Assembly: GCF_039793925.1 (NCBI RefSeq)
Contig: NZ_JBAMME010000289.1
Span: 30,037 to 94,036, forward strand
Length of the DNA: 64,000 bases
Direction: 5' to 3'
From: Thermogutta sp039793925
GTDB taxonomy: Bacteria; Planctomycetota; Planctomycetia; Pirellulales; Thermoguttaceae
A program made the translations under genes and the position numbers. Of the stretch, positions 18,422-27,032 are shown piece by piece; within the stretch, counting starts at the first letter, position 1, and each line of letters begins with the position of its first letter. The notes under the pieces are model-generated. The model did no database searches and was not told the DNA's origin. It saw only the letters and a list, made by a program, of their open reading frames with translations.

Positions 18422-21421
18422 TCAGGGAGCTGGCGAATTTCCCATCAGACCGTTGAGGAATGGCAAGCGCGCCAGAGGGCCGGAACTGGAATGATCCTGA
18501 CGCGACGGAGGAACCACGGGAACGAGTGGTGCTTCGGACGGAGACGCAGGAGACTGAGGAGATGGTGCCGAAATCGTCCGCACTCCTACGTCGTCGATAC
18601 ACACCTCGCCTACCCCTGTAAGGACAAAGCTGACGCGAACGGTGCCCCCTTCGCCCGCCCTCCGGTACATTCGGAAAGAACGCCATCCGGTTGTCTGACT
18701 GATGCGGTGGGCCAGCGTATCGCCCCCCAGTGAATCCACGATCATCAGGCCATCCACACTTCCCGTGATCGGCCGTGGAATGAAAACCCACCCCTCGATT
18801 TGCACCCAGTCCCCAGGCTGTACCGCCACCGGTGGGGAATGGAGCCAAAGGGGCGGGGATTCCACGTGGGCCTGCCCCGCGTGCGGTTGCGTCGCCCGAA
18901 CACTGAGAAGGAGACCCATTCGTCCTGAATGTGCGGCAGAAGTGGTGACCTCTGCGGAGGCGGCAATGCCTTCCATCCCGTGTTGAAACGGTTCCCAGCC
19001 CATCGCCGCCAATTGCTCGGCGGACTCAAAATCGCCGCCGGGGAGCCGATTGTCACTCCACACCGTGGAATTGAGTTGTTCCTGGCAACGACGAAGCCAG
19101 GGAAGTGTGTCAAATCGGGTGGCCAGCGGCCAGGTCACGATCGGGTCGCGAGCCGGGATCACGCTTTCCCAATCGATCCGCCGAATAAGAAGTAACGGCC
19201 GCAAAGCACGATGAATATGGCGGAAAGCCGCGGCATTATCGCCCGCCGAAGCCGCTCGGTCCGCAGACGCGAGTTCCTCGGAGGCCAACCGAAACCACGC
19301 TTCCGCCTGAGGGACAAAAGGGCCTTCTCGAATGAGTTGGTCGTGGACACTCTTGACATTGCGGAAAGTGAAATCGGCCAGCTCGCGCTCCAGTTGGACG
19401 ACGCGGGGGCCCTCGCTTCTCGCGCGGTCCATAACGTAATTCAGTACGACAGGATCCTGGGTGAGCACGACGAGCGAAGTAGGCCCAAATTCTCGCAGGG
19501 TGATCCGCGTTCCACCCGCCACACGATCAGAGTTCACCGGCTCCAGCGATCCCGGTAGTAATAGGTAGGCAGTGCTCGACTCGGGCACACCGGGCACCAC
19601 AAACGTGACTTCATCGACGGCGGCTTGGCCGGGCACATACTGGGCGTGTTTCCCCAACCAAAGTGGCACGAGAAGCCGCGCCCGCTCCGCCCGAAACAGG
19701 GCCCCCACGATTTCCGGCACATTGCTGGGCACCAAGGCGAGAAACTGTCCCCCTGCCAGAAAAGGTTCAATCCATTGCAGCTCCCGATTCATGAGCTCCA
19801 GCGTCAGACGCCGCTCCCGGGTTGCATCGTCGGCTTGCGCAAGGGATGAGTGCGAGCGGTACAGAATTGCCCTTGCCCCGGCTATTAGGGAAAGGTAGGT
19901 CAAAAGCCGCACCTGATCGGCAGGAATGCAGTCAAGACGCTGCGCCGGAGCACCTGCGTGCTGCCACTGCTGCCACACCGCGGGATCGGGTTGGGTCTGG
20001 ACTGTAACCCAGATAGGTGTGCCCGGACGAGCCAAAAGACTTCTGCTCCGCAACCAGACGATGTAGTCGGAAAACTCCATTTCGCTGAAGCAGGGTCCGC
20101 GACCGACCAGAAGCGCGTCCACCGCGCGACTCGCGCGGAGCAAGTCCGTGAGGGGTTCCGCAATCAACGGGCGGGTTGGTGATGGATCCAGACCTCGCAG
20201 GGTTTCTGCGCGTTGTTGAAGGGTTTGAACTTCCCAGAGACTGGTTTGTGTTCCCAAGTCCCAGGCCAGTACTCCATCGAAGTCAGCCCCGATGGTGCGC
20301 CCGCCAGCCCCGGCAGAAGGTAAGAGCGTTTCATCAGGACGCAGGATCACCCACAAGCCCTGTCGGCGTGCTTCCAGAAGCAGATCCCGGCTGACGGCGC
20401 CGCGTATCCACAGGGTATTGAAGCCCAATGTCTTGACCAGGTCCAAGGGTTCACCCTGGTATTCGAGTGCTCGGGGAAAAAACGGCCGCCCCTGGACTCG
20501 GAGCACGTTTCCCGCCATTTCTACGAGCGGTCGTTGGGGCACAGCATCTCCCGCAGGCTCCGACCAGGTCGCGGTGGTCACGCCCCCACTCACCGTATTC
20601 ATCCATTGTGGGAGGCTTTGGCCAAAACCGAACTCACCGCTCGCCGAAACCGGGCGGGAAGCCGCCGGCTTCTCTCCCACAACTTGTCCCGGAAGATATC
20701 CCGTCCATTCAATTGGGCCGATGAGAAGCTGCGTCCTTCCCGGACCACCGTAAACATTCAAGACCACCCCGTTCACGTACGCCTCACGGAGATCCACCTC
20801 CTGGCGAATTTGGAGTCGGATAGTGCGAGCTTCACGTTCCAGTCCCGCGGGGACGTCCGAGACCGTCAGCCATTCCCACTGGCCGGCGACTCGCGTTTGT
20901 GTTCCCGGCACCAGAAGCGAAAGGGGCAAACCCGTCTGGGGATGCGAAACCCGGGGCAGAACAACGGACAAAAACAGCTGAATCCCAGGCCGATTAGCCC
21001 ACACGGGCAAGCGGACTCGCAGCTCAGCAATGACCGGTGCGGGCTTCACCGAGCAGAAATAATACGCCGCCGTCCCGGTGCCTGCCTCGATGACGAGTTG
21101 CTCGTATGGTGCCGATCCGGTTCCGGCTTCAACCCGATGGACCACTTCGCGGATCCGGACGTCGCCGCCCGCGAAGGTCCAAATCGGCCCGATTTGCTGC
21201 GCCAGGGCTGGCGAGATCAATCCCCAACCAATCAGCCAAAGCAGCCCCGTTGCCGCCCAAATCCACCGTTGGCAGCCTGAGTATCTCGGGTCAGTCGGTC
21301 GCTCCCCGATGATGCTGTTCCTGGTAACCGCTCTTACGGGCGCAGAAAAAGTATTCCCCTGCGTCTCTGGCCGGGGAAATTGAAATCGGTGCGAAACTAT
21401 CCTGAAAACTGCCCAGGTCAT
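18422..21421 (-). CDS. Large secreted protein with TIM-barrel-like and carbohydrate-binding-like parts
   Basis: 999 residues. A hydrophobic segment at about 53-74 ending in ALAQ is a likely signal peptide, preceded by an unusually long N-terminal region; a downstream GTG would shorten it. Residues about 300-560 read like a glycoside-hydrolase barrel: RVQGRPFFPRALEY, then LVKTLGFNTLWIRG, then GLWVILRPDE, and later a strand with LLTYLSLIAGARAILY. I could not place a convincing pair of catalytic acids. Near the C-terminus (about 780-950) GGDFESAEQLAAMGWEPF begins a beta-sandwich with a Gly-Asp-Phe-Glu start, as in CBM4/9-like modules. A secreted polysaccharide-binding or degrading protein is the best guess; it has no operon partners. 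Confidence 0.6.
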   Translation of the reverse strand: MTWAVFRIVSHRFQFPRPETQGNTFSAPVRAVTRNSIIGERPTDPRYSGCQRWIWAATGLLWLIGWGLISPALAQQIGPIWTFAGGDVRIREVVHRVEAGTGSAPYEQLVIEAGTGTAAYYFCSVKPAPVIAELRVRLPVWANRPGIQLFLSVVLPRVSHPQTGLPLSLLVPGTQTRVAGQWEWLTVSDVPAGLEREARTIRLQIRQEVDLREAYVNGVVLNVYGGPGRTQLLIGPIEWTGYLPGQVVGEKPAASRPVSASGEFGFGQSLPQWMNTVSGGVTTATWSEPAGDAVPQRPLVEMAGNVLRVQGRPFFPRALEYQGEPLDLVKTLGFNTLWIRGAVSRDLLLEARRQGLWVILRPDETLLPSAGAGGRTIGADFDGVLAWDLGTQTSLWEVQTLQQRAETLRGLDPSPTRPLIAEPLTDLLRASRAVDALLVGRGPCFSEMEFSDYIVWLRSRSLLARPGTPIWVTVQTQPDPAVWQQWQHAGAPAQRLDCIPADQVRLLTYLSLIAGARAILYRSHSSLAQADDATRERRLTLELMNRELQWIEPFLAGGQFLALVPSNVPEIVGALFRAERARLLVPLWLGKHAQYVPGQAAVDEVTFVVPGVPESSTAYLLLPGSLEPVNSDRVAGGTRITLREFGPTSLVVLTQDPVVLNYVMDRARSEGPRVVQLERELADFTFRNVKSVHDQLIREGPFVPQAEAWFRLASEELASADRAASAGDNAAAFRHIHRALRPLLLIRRIDWESVIPARDPIVTWPLATRFDTLPWLRRCQEQLNSTVWSDNRLPGGDFESAEQLAAMGWEPFQHGMEGIAASAEVTTSAAHSGRMGLLLSVRATQPHAGQAHVESPPLWLHSPPVAVQPGDWVQIEGWVFIPRPITGSVDGLMIVDSLGGDTLAHRISQTTGWRSFRMYRRAGEGGTVRVSFVLTGVGEVCIDDVGVRTISAPSPQSPASPSEAPLVPVVPPSRQDHSSSGPLARLPFLNGLMGNSPAP

Positions 21422-21761
21422 CCGTGACTACACAGGGCATACCGAACTGGCGACCACCCGTCACCCGACCCCGCGTTTGTGCGCAGTCAAAAAGACAGCA
21501 CCTCGAAACACTGCCAAGCGTGCAAATCGCTTTGCGGCGATTCCCGCGGTGTGTTGTTTTTAGCAACACCCGATGTTTTCTGCCAGTCCACTTGTGGCGT
21601 TTTGGCAACGGGCGAGCTTATCACGAAGGATGGTCAACTTGCAGAAAGTCATTACAGAACAGTATGTTGCGCTCCGCATCGGGGTCTGAAATGGGGATTG
21701 GCGTCGGGGCTGCGTTGAGATCATGGCAGAGCTGACCGAACACCTGATGGGAGACGCAACA
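21422..21761. promoter_or_regulatory. Divergent intergenic region (340 bp)
   Basis: It separates the minus-strand secreted-protein gene from the plus-strand small-protein gene. A weak sigma-70-like pair for the plus strand is TTGCAG (21639-21644), 18 bases, TATGTT (21663-21668). No gene, RNA or repeat was recognised. Confidence 0.3.
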
Positions 21762-22058
21762 ATGACGCAGCCGCAACCAGCCCGAACCACCGATGCCAGC
21801 ACAACGATTCCGGCGGAACTTCAGGAACTGGCCGCCGCCATCGAGCGACTTCCGGCCCCGTATCGCGAGGTCGTTCGACCGGCGTTTGAAAAAGTGGTGG
21901 ATGCTACCCGCCGCCGTCGGCAGATTCTCTCCCTTGTTCAGGATGCCCTCGCGGAACTGCGTCTGGACATGAAATATCTCCTTTTCGACCTGGAAGCGAC
22001 CCGACGGGAGCGTGACGAATACAAGCGGCAGCTTCGGGAACTTCGCGAAGGCGAGTGA
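21762..22058 (+). CDS. Small helical hypothetical protein
   Basis: About 98 residues from the ATG at 21762, which has GGGAG at a good distance; an in-frame ATG at 21723 gives 111 residues but has a poorer ribosome binding site. The N-terminus is disordered (Pro/Thr-rich). From AELQELAAAIERLPAPYRE onward the chain is helical and charged, ending in DLEATRRERDEYKRQL, a short coiled coil. I do not recognise the family. The composition is consistent with a small dimerising regulator or scaffold. It is separated from panD by about 550 bases and is probably its own transcript. Confidence 0.6.
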   Translation: MTQPQPARTTDASTTIPAELQELAAAIERLPAPYREVVRPAFEKVVDATRRRRQILSLVQDALAELRLDMKYLLFDLEATRRERDEYKRQLRELREGE

Positions 22059-22605
22059 GTACGAACAGTTCGGCCGCCCTTCTACCTACCCCGAACATAC
22101 GGCCACCATGCAGGCTTTTTCTCTTCCTCCCAGGCAACAGCCCTGCTCCTAAAGTCTGTCCCCAGCCCACGACTGCGCTCCATTTCCAGAAATGCATTCG
22201 GCGTCCAAACAGGCAGGTCAGTCATAAGTGCCCCAATCGGTTGAGAACCCACTTTATCCTCCCACCCACAGTGTTTCTTAGGCTGCAGAACTCTATTCTG
22301 CATTCCCGGCTTGCCAATACCACCGAAGGGAGCTGGCTTTTGAGAGTACAACTTCGCCTCATCTGCCCTCTGAAACAAATGGACAAACCGATAAACCAGG
22401 ACAGTTTCGTACGATCACCGATTGATCAGCATTTGCGCGCCATCATCCTGACTGCGCGCCTGGGGCTGCCCCGATCCCAAGGGGTGGTTTACAATACATG
22501 AGGATGTCTCTTATTTGGCGGGACGGGACCGGCATTCGCTCTGCCACGTTGCAGGGAAGTGCTTTGTACGTCCTTTGACTTTCGTAACGACCGCGAACGA
22601 CTCCC
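22059..22605. other. 547-bp intergenic region before panD
   Basis: There is no convincing open frame on either strand. A short GC hairpin (GGGG CTG CCCC) sits near 22463-22473. An AT-rich TTTACAATACATGAGG near 22489 might be part of the panD promoter, but no good -35 pairs with it. No tRNA or riboswitch-like fold was recognised. Confidence 0.35.
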
Positions 22606-22965
22606 GTGCAAAGGTTGATGCTCAAATCGAAAATCCATCGGGCAACGCTGACCGAGGTGAACCTCGACTATGAGGGGAGTATCACCATCGACCGCCGTCT
22701 CATGGAGGCCGCCGATCTCCTCCCCGGAGAGCAGGTCCACGTGCTCAATATAAATAACGGGGAGCGCCTCATCACCTATGTGATCGAAGGTCCACCGGAT
22801 TCCGGTGTGGTCGCGCTCAATGGAGCGGCTGCCCGATTGGGGGCCAAGGGTGATCCGGTCATCATCCTTTCTTATTGGGTGGTGGATGATGGTAGTTCAA
22901 AGGGGATCACACCGCGGATTGTCCATGTGGACAAGCAGAATCGAATCCTCTCCGCGACTCCCTGA
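22606..22965 (+). CDS. panD: Aspartate 1-decarboxylase
   Basis: 119 residues, starting at a GTG that aligns with the first residue of known PanD proteins. The enzyme makes beta-alanine from aspartate for pantothenate and CoA synthesis, in the cytoplasm. The self-cleavage site is present: Y22-E23-G24-S25, which would process to give the pyruvoyl group on S25. Other expected residues are K9 (MLKSKIH), R54, T57, Y58 and N72 in LNGAAARLG. Length and motif spacing are those of a normal, intact proenzyme. No panB or panC is nearby. The next gene starts 23 bases later and encodes a DNA methyltransferase, an unrelated function that nonetheless appears to share the transcript. Confidence 0.96.
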   Translation: MQRLMLKSKIHRATLTEVNLDYEGSITIDRRLMEAADLLPGEQVHVLNINNGERLITYVIEGPPDSGVVALNGAAARLGAKGDPVIILSYWVVDDGSSKGITPRIVHVDKQNRILSATP

Positions 22966-22988
22966 AAGCCAATTCGCAACGAGCTCCC

Positions 22989-23903
22989 ATGACAGATCTG
23001 GTAGAAAACGAGGTCTACTGCATGGACTGCATCGAAGGCATGCAGCGCATTCCCTCCGGCACGGTGGACCTCGTCTTCGCAGATCCCCCTTTTAACATCG
23101 GTTACCAGTACGACATTTACCGAGACGAGCTGGACGACGAAGAATACCTGAACTGGTGCGAGCGCTGGACTCACGAGGTCGCCCGCATCCTCAAGCCCGA
23201 TGGCACATTCTGGCTGGCGATTGGCGATGAATATGTGGCCGAGCTCAAAGTGATGATCCAGCGGGCGCACCGCCTCGTGTTGCGGAACTGGGTGGTGTGG
23301 TATTACACGTTCGGGGTCCATTGTCAGAACAAATTCACCCGCTCCCACACGCATCTTCTGTACTGGGTGAAAGACCCCAAGCGATTTACGTTCAATGCCG
23401 AGGAGATTCGGGTGCCGTCCGCCCGACAATTGGTGTACGCGGATAAGCGGGCTCATCCCAAGGGACGGATCCCTGACGACACGTGGATTCTTCGACCGCA
23501 GGATCTACCAGAGGGCTTTCAGGCGGACGAAGACACCTGGTACTTTCCCCGCGTGTGCGGGACGTTTCGGGAACGGCAGGGCTTTCACGGCTGCCAAATG
23601 CCGGAGCAACTCCTGGGTCGGATCATCCGGGCGTGCAGCCGACCAGGCGAACTGGTGGTGGATCCCTTTGCGGGAAGCGGGACCACGCTGGCCGTCGCGA
23701 AAAAGCTGGGGCGGCGGTTTTTGGGATTCGAGTTGTCTCCCCAGTACACCGAAAAGATTCGGGAACGGCTGGCGAGGATTCAGGAAGGCGATGCCCTGGA
23801 AGGTTCGTCGGAGCCCTTGTCAGGCGGGAGACCCTCCCACAATCTCCGGCGGCCGTCCCGGCGGGCCCACGTACACGACTCTTACCGGTTTCTTTTCGAG
23901 TAA
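22989..23903 (+). CDS. DNA methyltransferase (N6-adenine/N4-cytosine, beta-type order), orphan
   Basis: 304 residues. Catalytic motif IV is DPPF at D32-F35 near the N-terminus (VFADPPFNIGYQY), and the S-adenosylmethionine motif DPFAGSGTT is near the C-terminus at 225-233, followed by GRRFLGFELSPQY. This order (IV first, I last) is that of the beta class in the MTase family related to M.MboII-type enzymes; DPPF favours adenine-N6 as the target but does not prove it. The target-recognition region would be about 120-200. No restriction endonuclease gene is next to it, so it is either a solitary epigenetic methylase or has a distant partner. It converges on the RND pump gene with only 36 bases between the stops. 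Confidence 0.9.
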   Translation: MTDLVENEVYCMDCIEGMQRIPSGTVDLVFADPPFNIGYQYDIYRDELDDEEYLNWCERWTHEVARILKPDGTFWLAIGDEYVAELKVMIQRAHRLVLRNWVVWYYTFGVHCQNKFTRSHTHLLYWVKDPKRFTFNAEEIRVPSARQLVYADKRAHPKGRIPDDTWILRPQDLPEGFQADEDTWYFPRVCGTFRERQGFHGCQMPEQLLGRIIRACSRPGELVVDPFAGSGTTLAVAKKLGRRFLGFELSPQYTEKIRERLARIQEGDALEGSSEPLSGGRPSHNLRRPSRRAHVHDSYRFLFE

Positions 23904-23939
23904 TTCGATCAACCCAAGTGTGTTACCAGGTCAGGCACC

Positions 23940-26900
23940 TCACGCATTAGCCGGACGCGAATCGCTTCCTCTTCGCGTCGCCACGTCGTACAGGATCGGG
24001 ATGACAATTTGTGTGAGGACCCCGGAGACAAGAATTCCCCCCACGGTGGCCACCCCCACACCGACGCGCGGTTCCGCTCCAATACCTCGTCCCAGCGCCA
24101 GCGGCAGCATGCCCAGGACAGCGGCCAGCGTGATCATCACGATCGGCCGAAAACGATCGCAGGCTGCCTGAATCATGGCCTCATGACGGGGAACCCCCTG
24201 GGCCAGGAGGACGTTGAATTGGTCGATGATCAGGATGGCATTGTTGACCACAATTCCGGTCATCATGACGATGCCCATCACTGCGAAAATATCGAGGCTT
24301 TGCCCTGTCAATCCCAACGCCCAGAACGTTCCAATCAGCGCCAGGGGCACGGTGACCAACACGAGGAAGGTGCGTTCATATGATTCGATGATCGCCGCCA
24401 GTGCGAGGAACACCAGCACGACCGAAATGATGAAGGCTTCAAACAGCCCGCCTAATCCCTCCTGCATGGTTTCGTAGATTCCACCAAAGCTATACCGATA
24501 ACCCGGCGGCATTTGCACGTTCCGGTCCACGGCTTGACTGATAAGCTGGGCAGCCTTGCCCAGCGGGAGATCGGGAGCCAGTTGAGCCGTCACCTTTGCG
24601 ATTCGCTGCTTATCTTTGCGGACGATCTGAATGGGAACCCGACGTTCTTCCACGGTTCCCAGGGTGGCCAGAATGACCGCATGGCCTTCTGCACCGGGGA
24701 ACATAAAGCCGGCCACCTGCTCCTTACCCTGTTCCTCTTTGAATTTGACGACGATGTCGTAATTGCGGGCCGTTTGCCGTGACTTGAAGGTTCCCGCTTT
24801 AATGCCTTCCAGATTGCCGCGGAGAGTTAATCCCAATCCCACCGCGGGCGACTGAATGTCAGCCAAGATGGGACGTCGCGGCCGGATGCGGATTTCCGGC
24901 TTGGGGTCCCGCACAGACGTATCGGGTGAAAGCACGCCGGAAATCTCCCTTGCCACCCGAAGACTGGCCAGCGCCAGTTGGTCCAGCTCCCGCAGATCCT
25001 GGCCGGATATCTCCATTTCCACCGGGGTGCTTTGACCACCGATCAGCGATGCTTGACTGACCACGACACGAGCGTCTGGGAAATTCTGCAGTCGGCGGTT
25101 GACGATATCCATCAAATCATAAATCGTTTGTTTCCGCTCCGTCCGCTGGGAGAAAACTAGCAACATCTGCCCGAGATACACACCCTCGCTGGATTGCCCC
25201 AGCACCGCTTCCGCCTTGCCAATCGTGGTGAGAATATGTCTCAGTTCGGGAACATCTTTCAAGCGGGCTTCAGCTTGTTGGATTTTCGCGGTTGTGGCTG
25301 CTAGATCGTAATAAGTGGGGAACTCCAGGCGGACATAGACCTCCCCGCGGTCGGTTTCGGTGAAGAAACCCGTTCCCAACTTTCCCGCCACCCAGAAAGA
25401 GTGAACCAGCATACCTACAACGGCGAGAAGCACGAGAGCACCGACGACCGGATAATGCTCGGTAAACTTGAGAAACCGACGATAGACGGCCACATTGGCC
25501 GCCAGAACGCGGTCAAAGCCCTCCCCCAGGCGCCGCAGTACAGATCGCCGCTGGCCGGTACGCGGCTTGAGGATGAGCGAGCACAGCATTGGTGTCAACG
25601 TGAACGAAATGAACAGTGACACCAGAGTAAGTATGAACATCGTCATCGCCAAAGGAGCGATGAAAAGTCCCACGCGGGTCTTCATCACGGCCAAGGGGAA
25701 AAGCACCACCACGTTGGTCACGGCACTGGCCAGGACCGCGATGAAAACCTCGTTGGCGCCCAAACGTGCCGCCTCTTTGGGATCGCCCAACTCATCCAGC
25801 CTTTTGATGATCGCTTCCAGAACCACAATCGAGTTGGTGACGAGAATCCCCACCGAAAGTCCGATCGCGATCAGGGTAGAAGTGTTCAGCGTGTAACCAA
25901 CCGCCTGCATGAAAAACAGGCCGATAACGATGGTCAGCGGCATCGTGATGGAAACGATCAGAAGCGAGCGAACTTCATAAAGGAAGAAGAAGAGAATCGC
26001 GGCAGTGAGGACAATGCCGATGCCCACGTTTTTCCAGGCATCCGCGTTCATGGCCTCGATGAATGTTGCATCGTCTGACACCCAGACGAGTTTCATCCCG
26101 GCAGGAAGTTCCTGATTGAGCCGGTCGATCGCCTTCTTCACGGCGTTGGCGACAGCCACCGCATTGGCATCGGCCTTTTTTACAACCTTGATGGCAATAC
26201 AGGGCTTATCGTCCAAGGTTGCCCGTTGACGCACTTCTTCCGTCGCCAGAATCGCCCGACCGACGTCCCGCAAATAGCAGCGGCGGCCCTCCTGATTGGC
26301 GATTTCCAGATCATTGAGGCCGGCAATGGTCTCATAATCTGCATCGAATTTCACGGAGTATTCGGTGTCCCCCTCGCGGATCCGACCTGCCGGAATCGTC
26401 TTCACGCCTGCCTGCACAGCTTTGACGACGTCCATCGTCGTCAGCCCCCGGGCGGCGAGCTTGTCACGGTCGAGTTCGAGATGGACTTCCCGCTTGGCAC
26501 CGCCGATCAGTTGCACATCGGCGACACCCTGAATCACTGTGAGCCGGTCGCGAAGTTCGTTGTCCGCGTAGTCGTAAAGTTCGTCGATGGGCACATCACC
26601 GATAAGCGCCATTGTGGCCACGGGCTTGGCGTTGATGTCGAACTTCTGGATGATCGGGTCTTCGACGTCTTCGGGCAGTTCGGAGCGGATGAGGTCAATT
26701 TTTTCGCGGACGTCCGTGGCCGCGATGTCCACATCCACACCCATCTCAAATTCCAGCAGCGTTTGGCACACGTTCTCCATGCACACGGAAGAAACGTGCT
26801 TCAGCCCCTCGATCGAGGACACAGCGTCCTCGATCCTTTTGGCCACGTCGATTTCCAGCTCTTCAGGGGACGCGCCAGGATAGACTGTGACGACTGTGAT

Positions 26901-27032
26901 GTACGGGATGTCGATTTTGGGCATCAGCTCCAGGCCCATTTTGCGGAAGGCGTTGAGCCCGAGGAGCGTCAGCCCAATGATCAAACAGCTTGTGGCGACG
27001 GGTCGGCGAACAGCAAAATCGGCAATCCTCAT
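23940..27032 (-). CDS. RND efflux transporter permease (HAE-type) with altered proton-relay residues
   Basis: 1030 residues, the expected size for an AcrB-like inner-membrane pump. The start ATG overlaps the adaptor stop (ATGA) with AGGAGG ahead. Twelve helices with two large periplasmic loops are seen; family landmarks are ELMPKIDIPYITVVTVYPGASPEELE (positions 35-60, key residues P38, P53, G54), the loop start TGFFTETDRGEVYVRLEFP, and the TM10 element GIVVNNAILII. By alignment from memory with AcrB, the TM4 Asp-Asp pair is replaced by T399-N400 in ILVTNSIVVLEAI, and the TM10 Lys by N930. The rest of the pump appears intact with no frameshift. It works with the adaptor just upstream and probably the divergent outer-membrane factor. 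Substrates are unknown. Confidence 0.93.
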   Translation of the reverse strand: MRIADFAVRRPVATSCLIIGLTLLGLNAFRKMGLELMPKIDIPYITVVTVYPGASPEELEIDVAKRIEDAVSSIEGLKHVSSVCMENVCQTLLEFEMGVDVDIAATDVREKIDLIRSELPEDVEDPIIQKFDINAKPVATMALIGDVPIDELYDYADNELRDRLTVIQGVADVQLIGGAKREVHLELDRDKLAARGLTTMDVVKAVQAGVKTIPAGRIREGDTEYSVKFDADYETIAGLNDLEIANQEGRRCYLRDVGRAILATEEVRQRATLDDKPCIAIKVVKKADANAVAVANAVKKAIDRLNQELPAGMKLVWVSDDATFIEAMNADAWKNVGIGIVLTAAILFFFLYEVRSLLIVSITMPLTIVIGLFFMQAVGYTLNTSTLIAIGLSVGILVTNSIVVLEAIIKRLDELGDPKEAARLGANEVFIAVLASAVTNVVVLFPLAVMKTRVGLFIAPLAMTMFILTLVSLFISFTLTPMLCSLILKPRTGQRRSVLRRLGEGFDRVLAANVAVYRRFLKFTEHYPVVGALVLLAVVGMLVHSFWVAGKLGTGFFTETDRGEVYVRLEFPTYYDLAATTAKIQQAEARLKDVPELRHILTTIGKAEAVLGQSSEGVYLGQMLLVFSQRTERKQTIYDLMDIVNRRLQNFPDARVVVSQASLIGGQSTPVEMEISGQDLRELDQLALASLRVAREISGVLSPDTSVRDPKPEIRIRPRRPILADIQSPAVGLGLTLRGNLEGIKAGTFKSRQTARNYDIVVKFKEEQGKEQVAGFMFPGAEGHAVILATLGTVEERRVPIQIVRKDKQRIAKVTAQLAPDLPLGKAAQLISQAVDRNVQMPPGYRYSFGGIYETMQEGLGGLFEAFIISVVLVFLALAAIIESYERTFLVLVTVPLALIGTFWALGLTGQSLDIFAVMGIVMMTGIVVNNAILIIDQFNVLLAQGVPRHEAMIQAACDRFRPIVMITLAAVLGMLPLALGRGIGAEPRVGVGVATVGGILVSGVLTQIVIPILYDVATRRGSDSRPANA

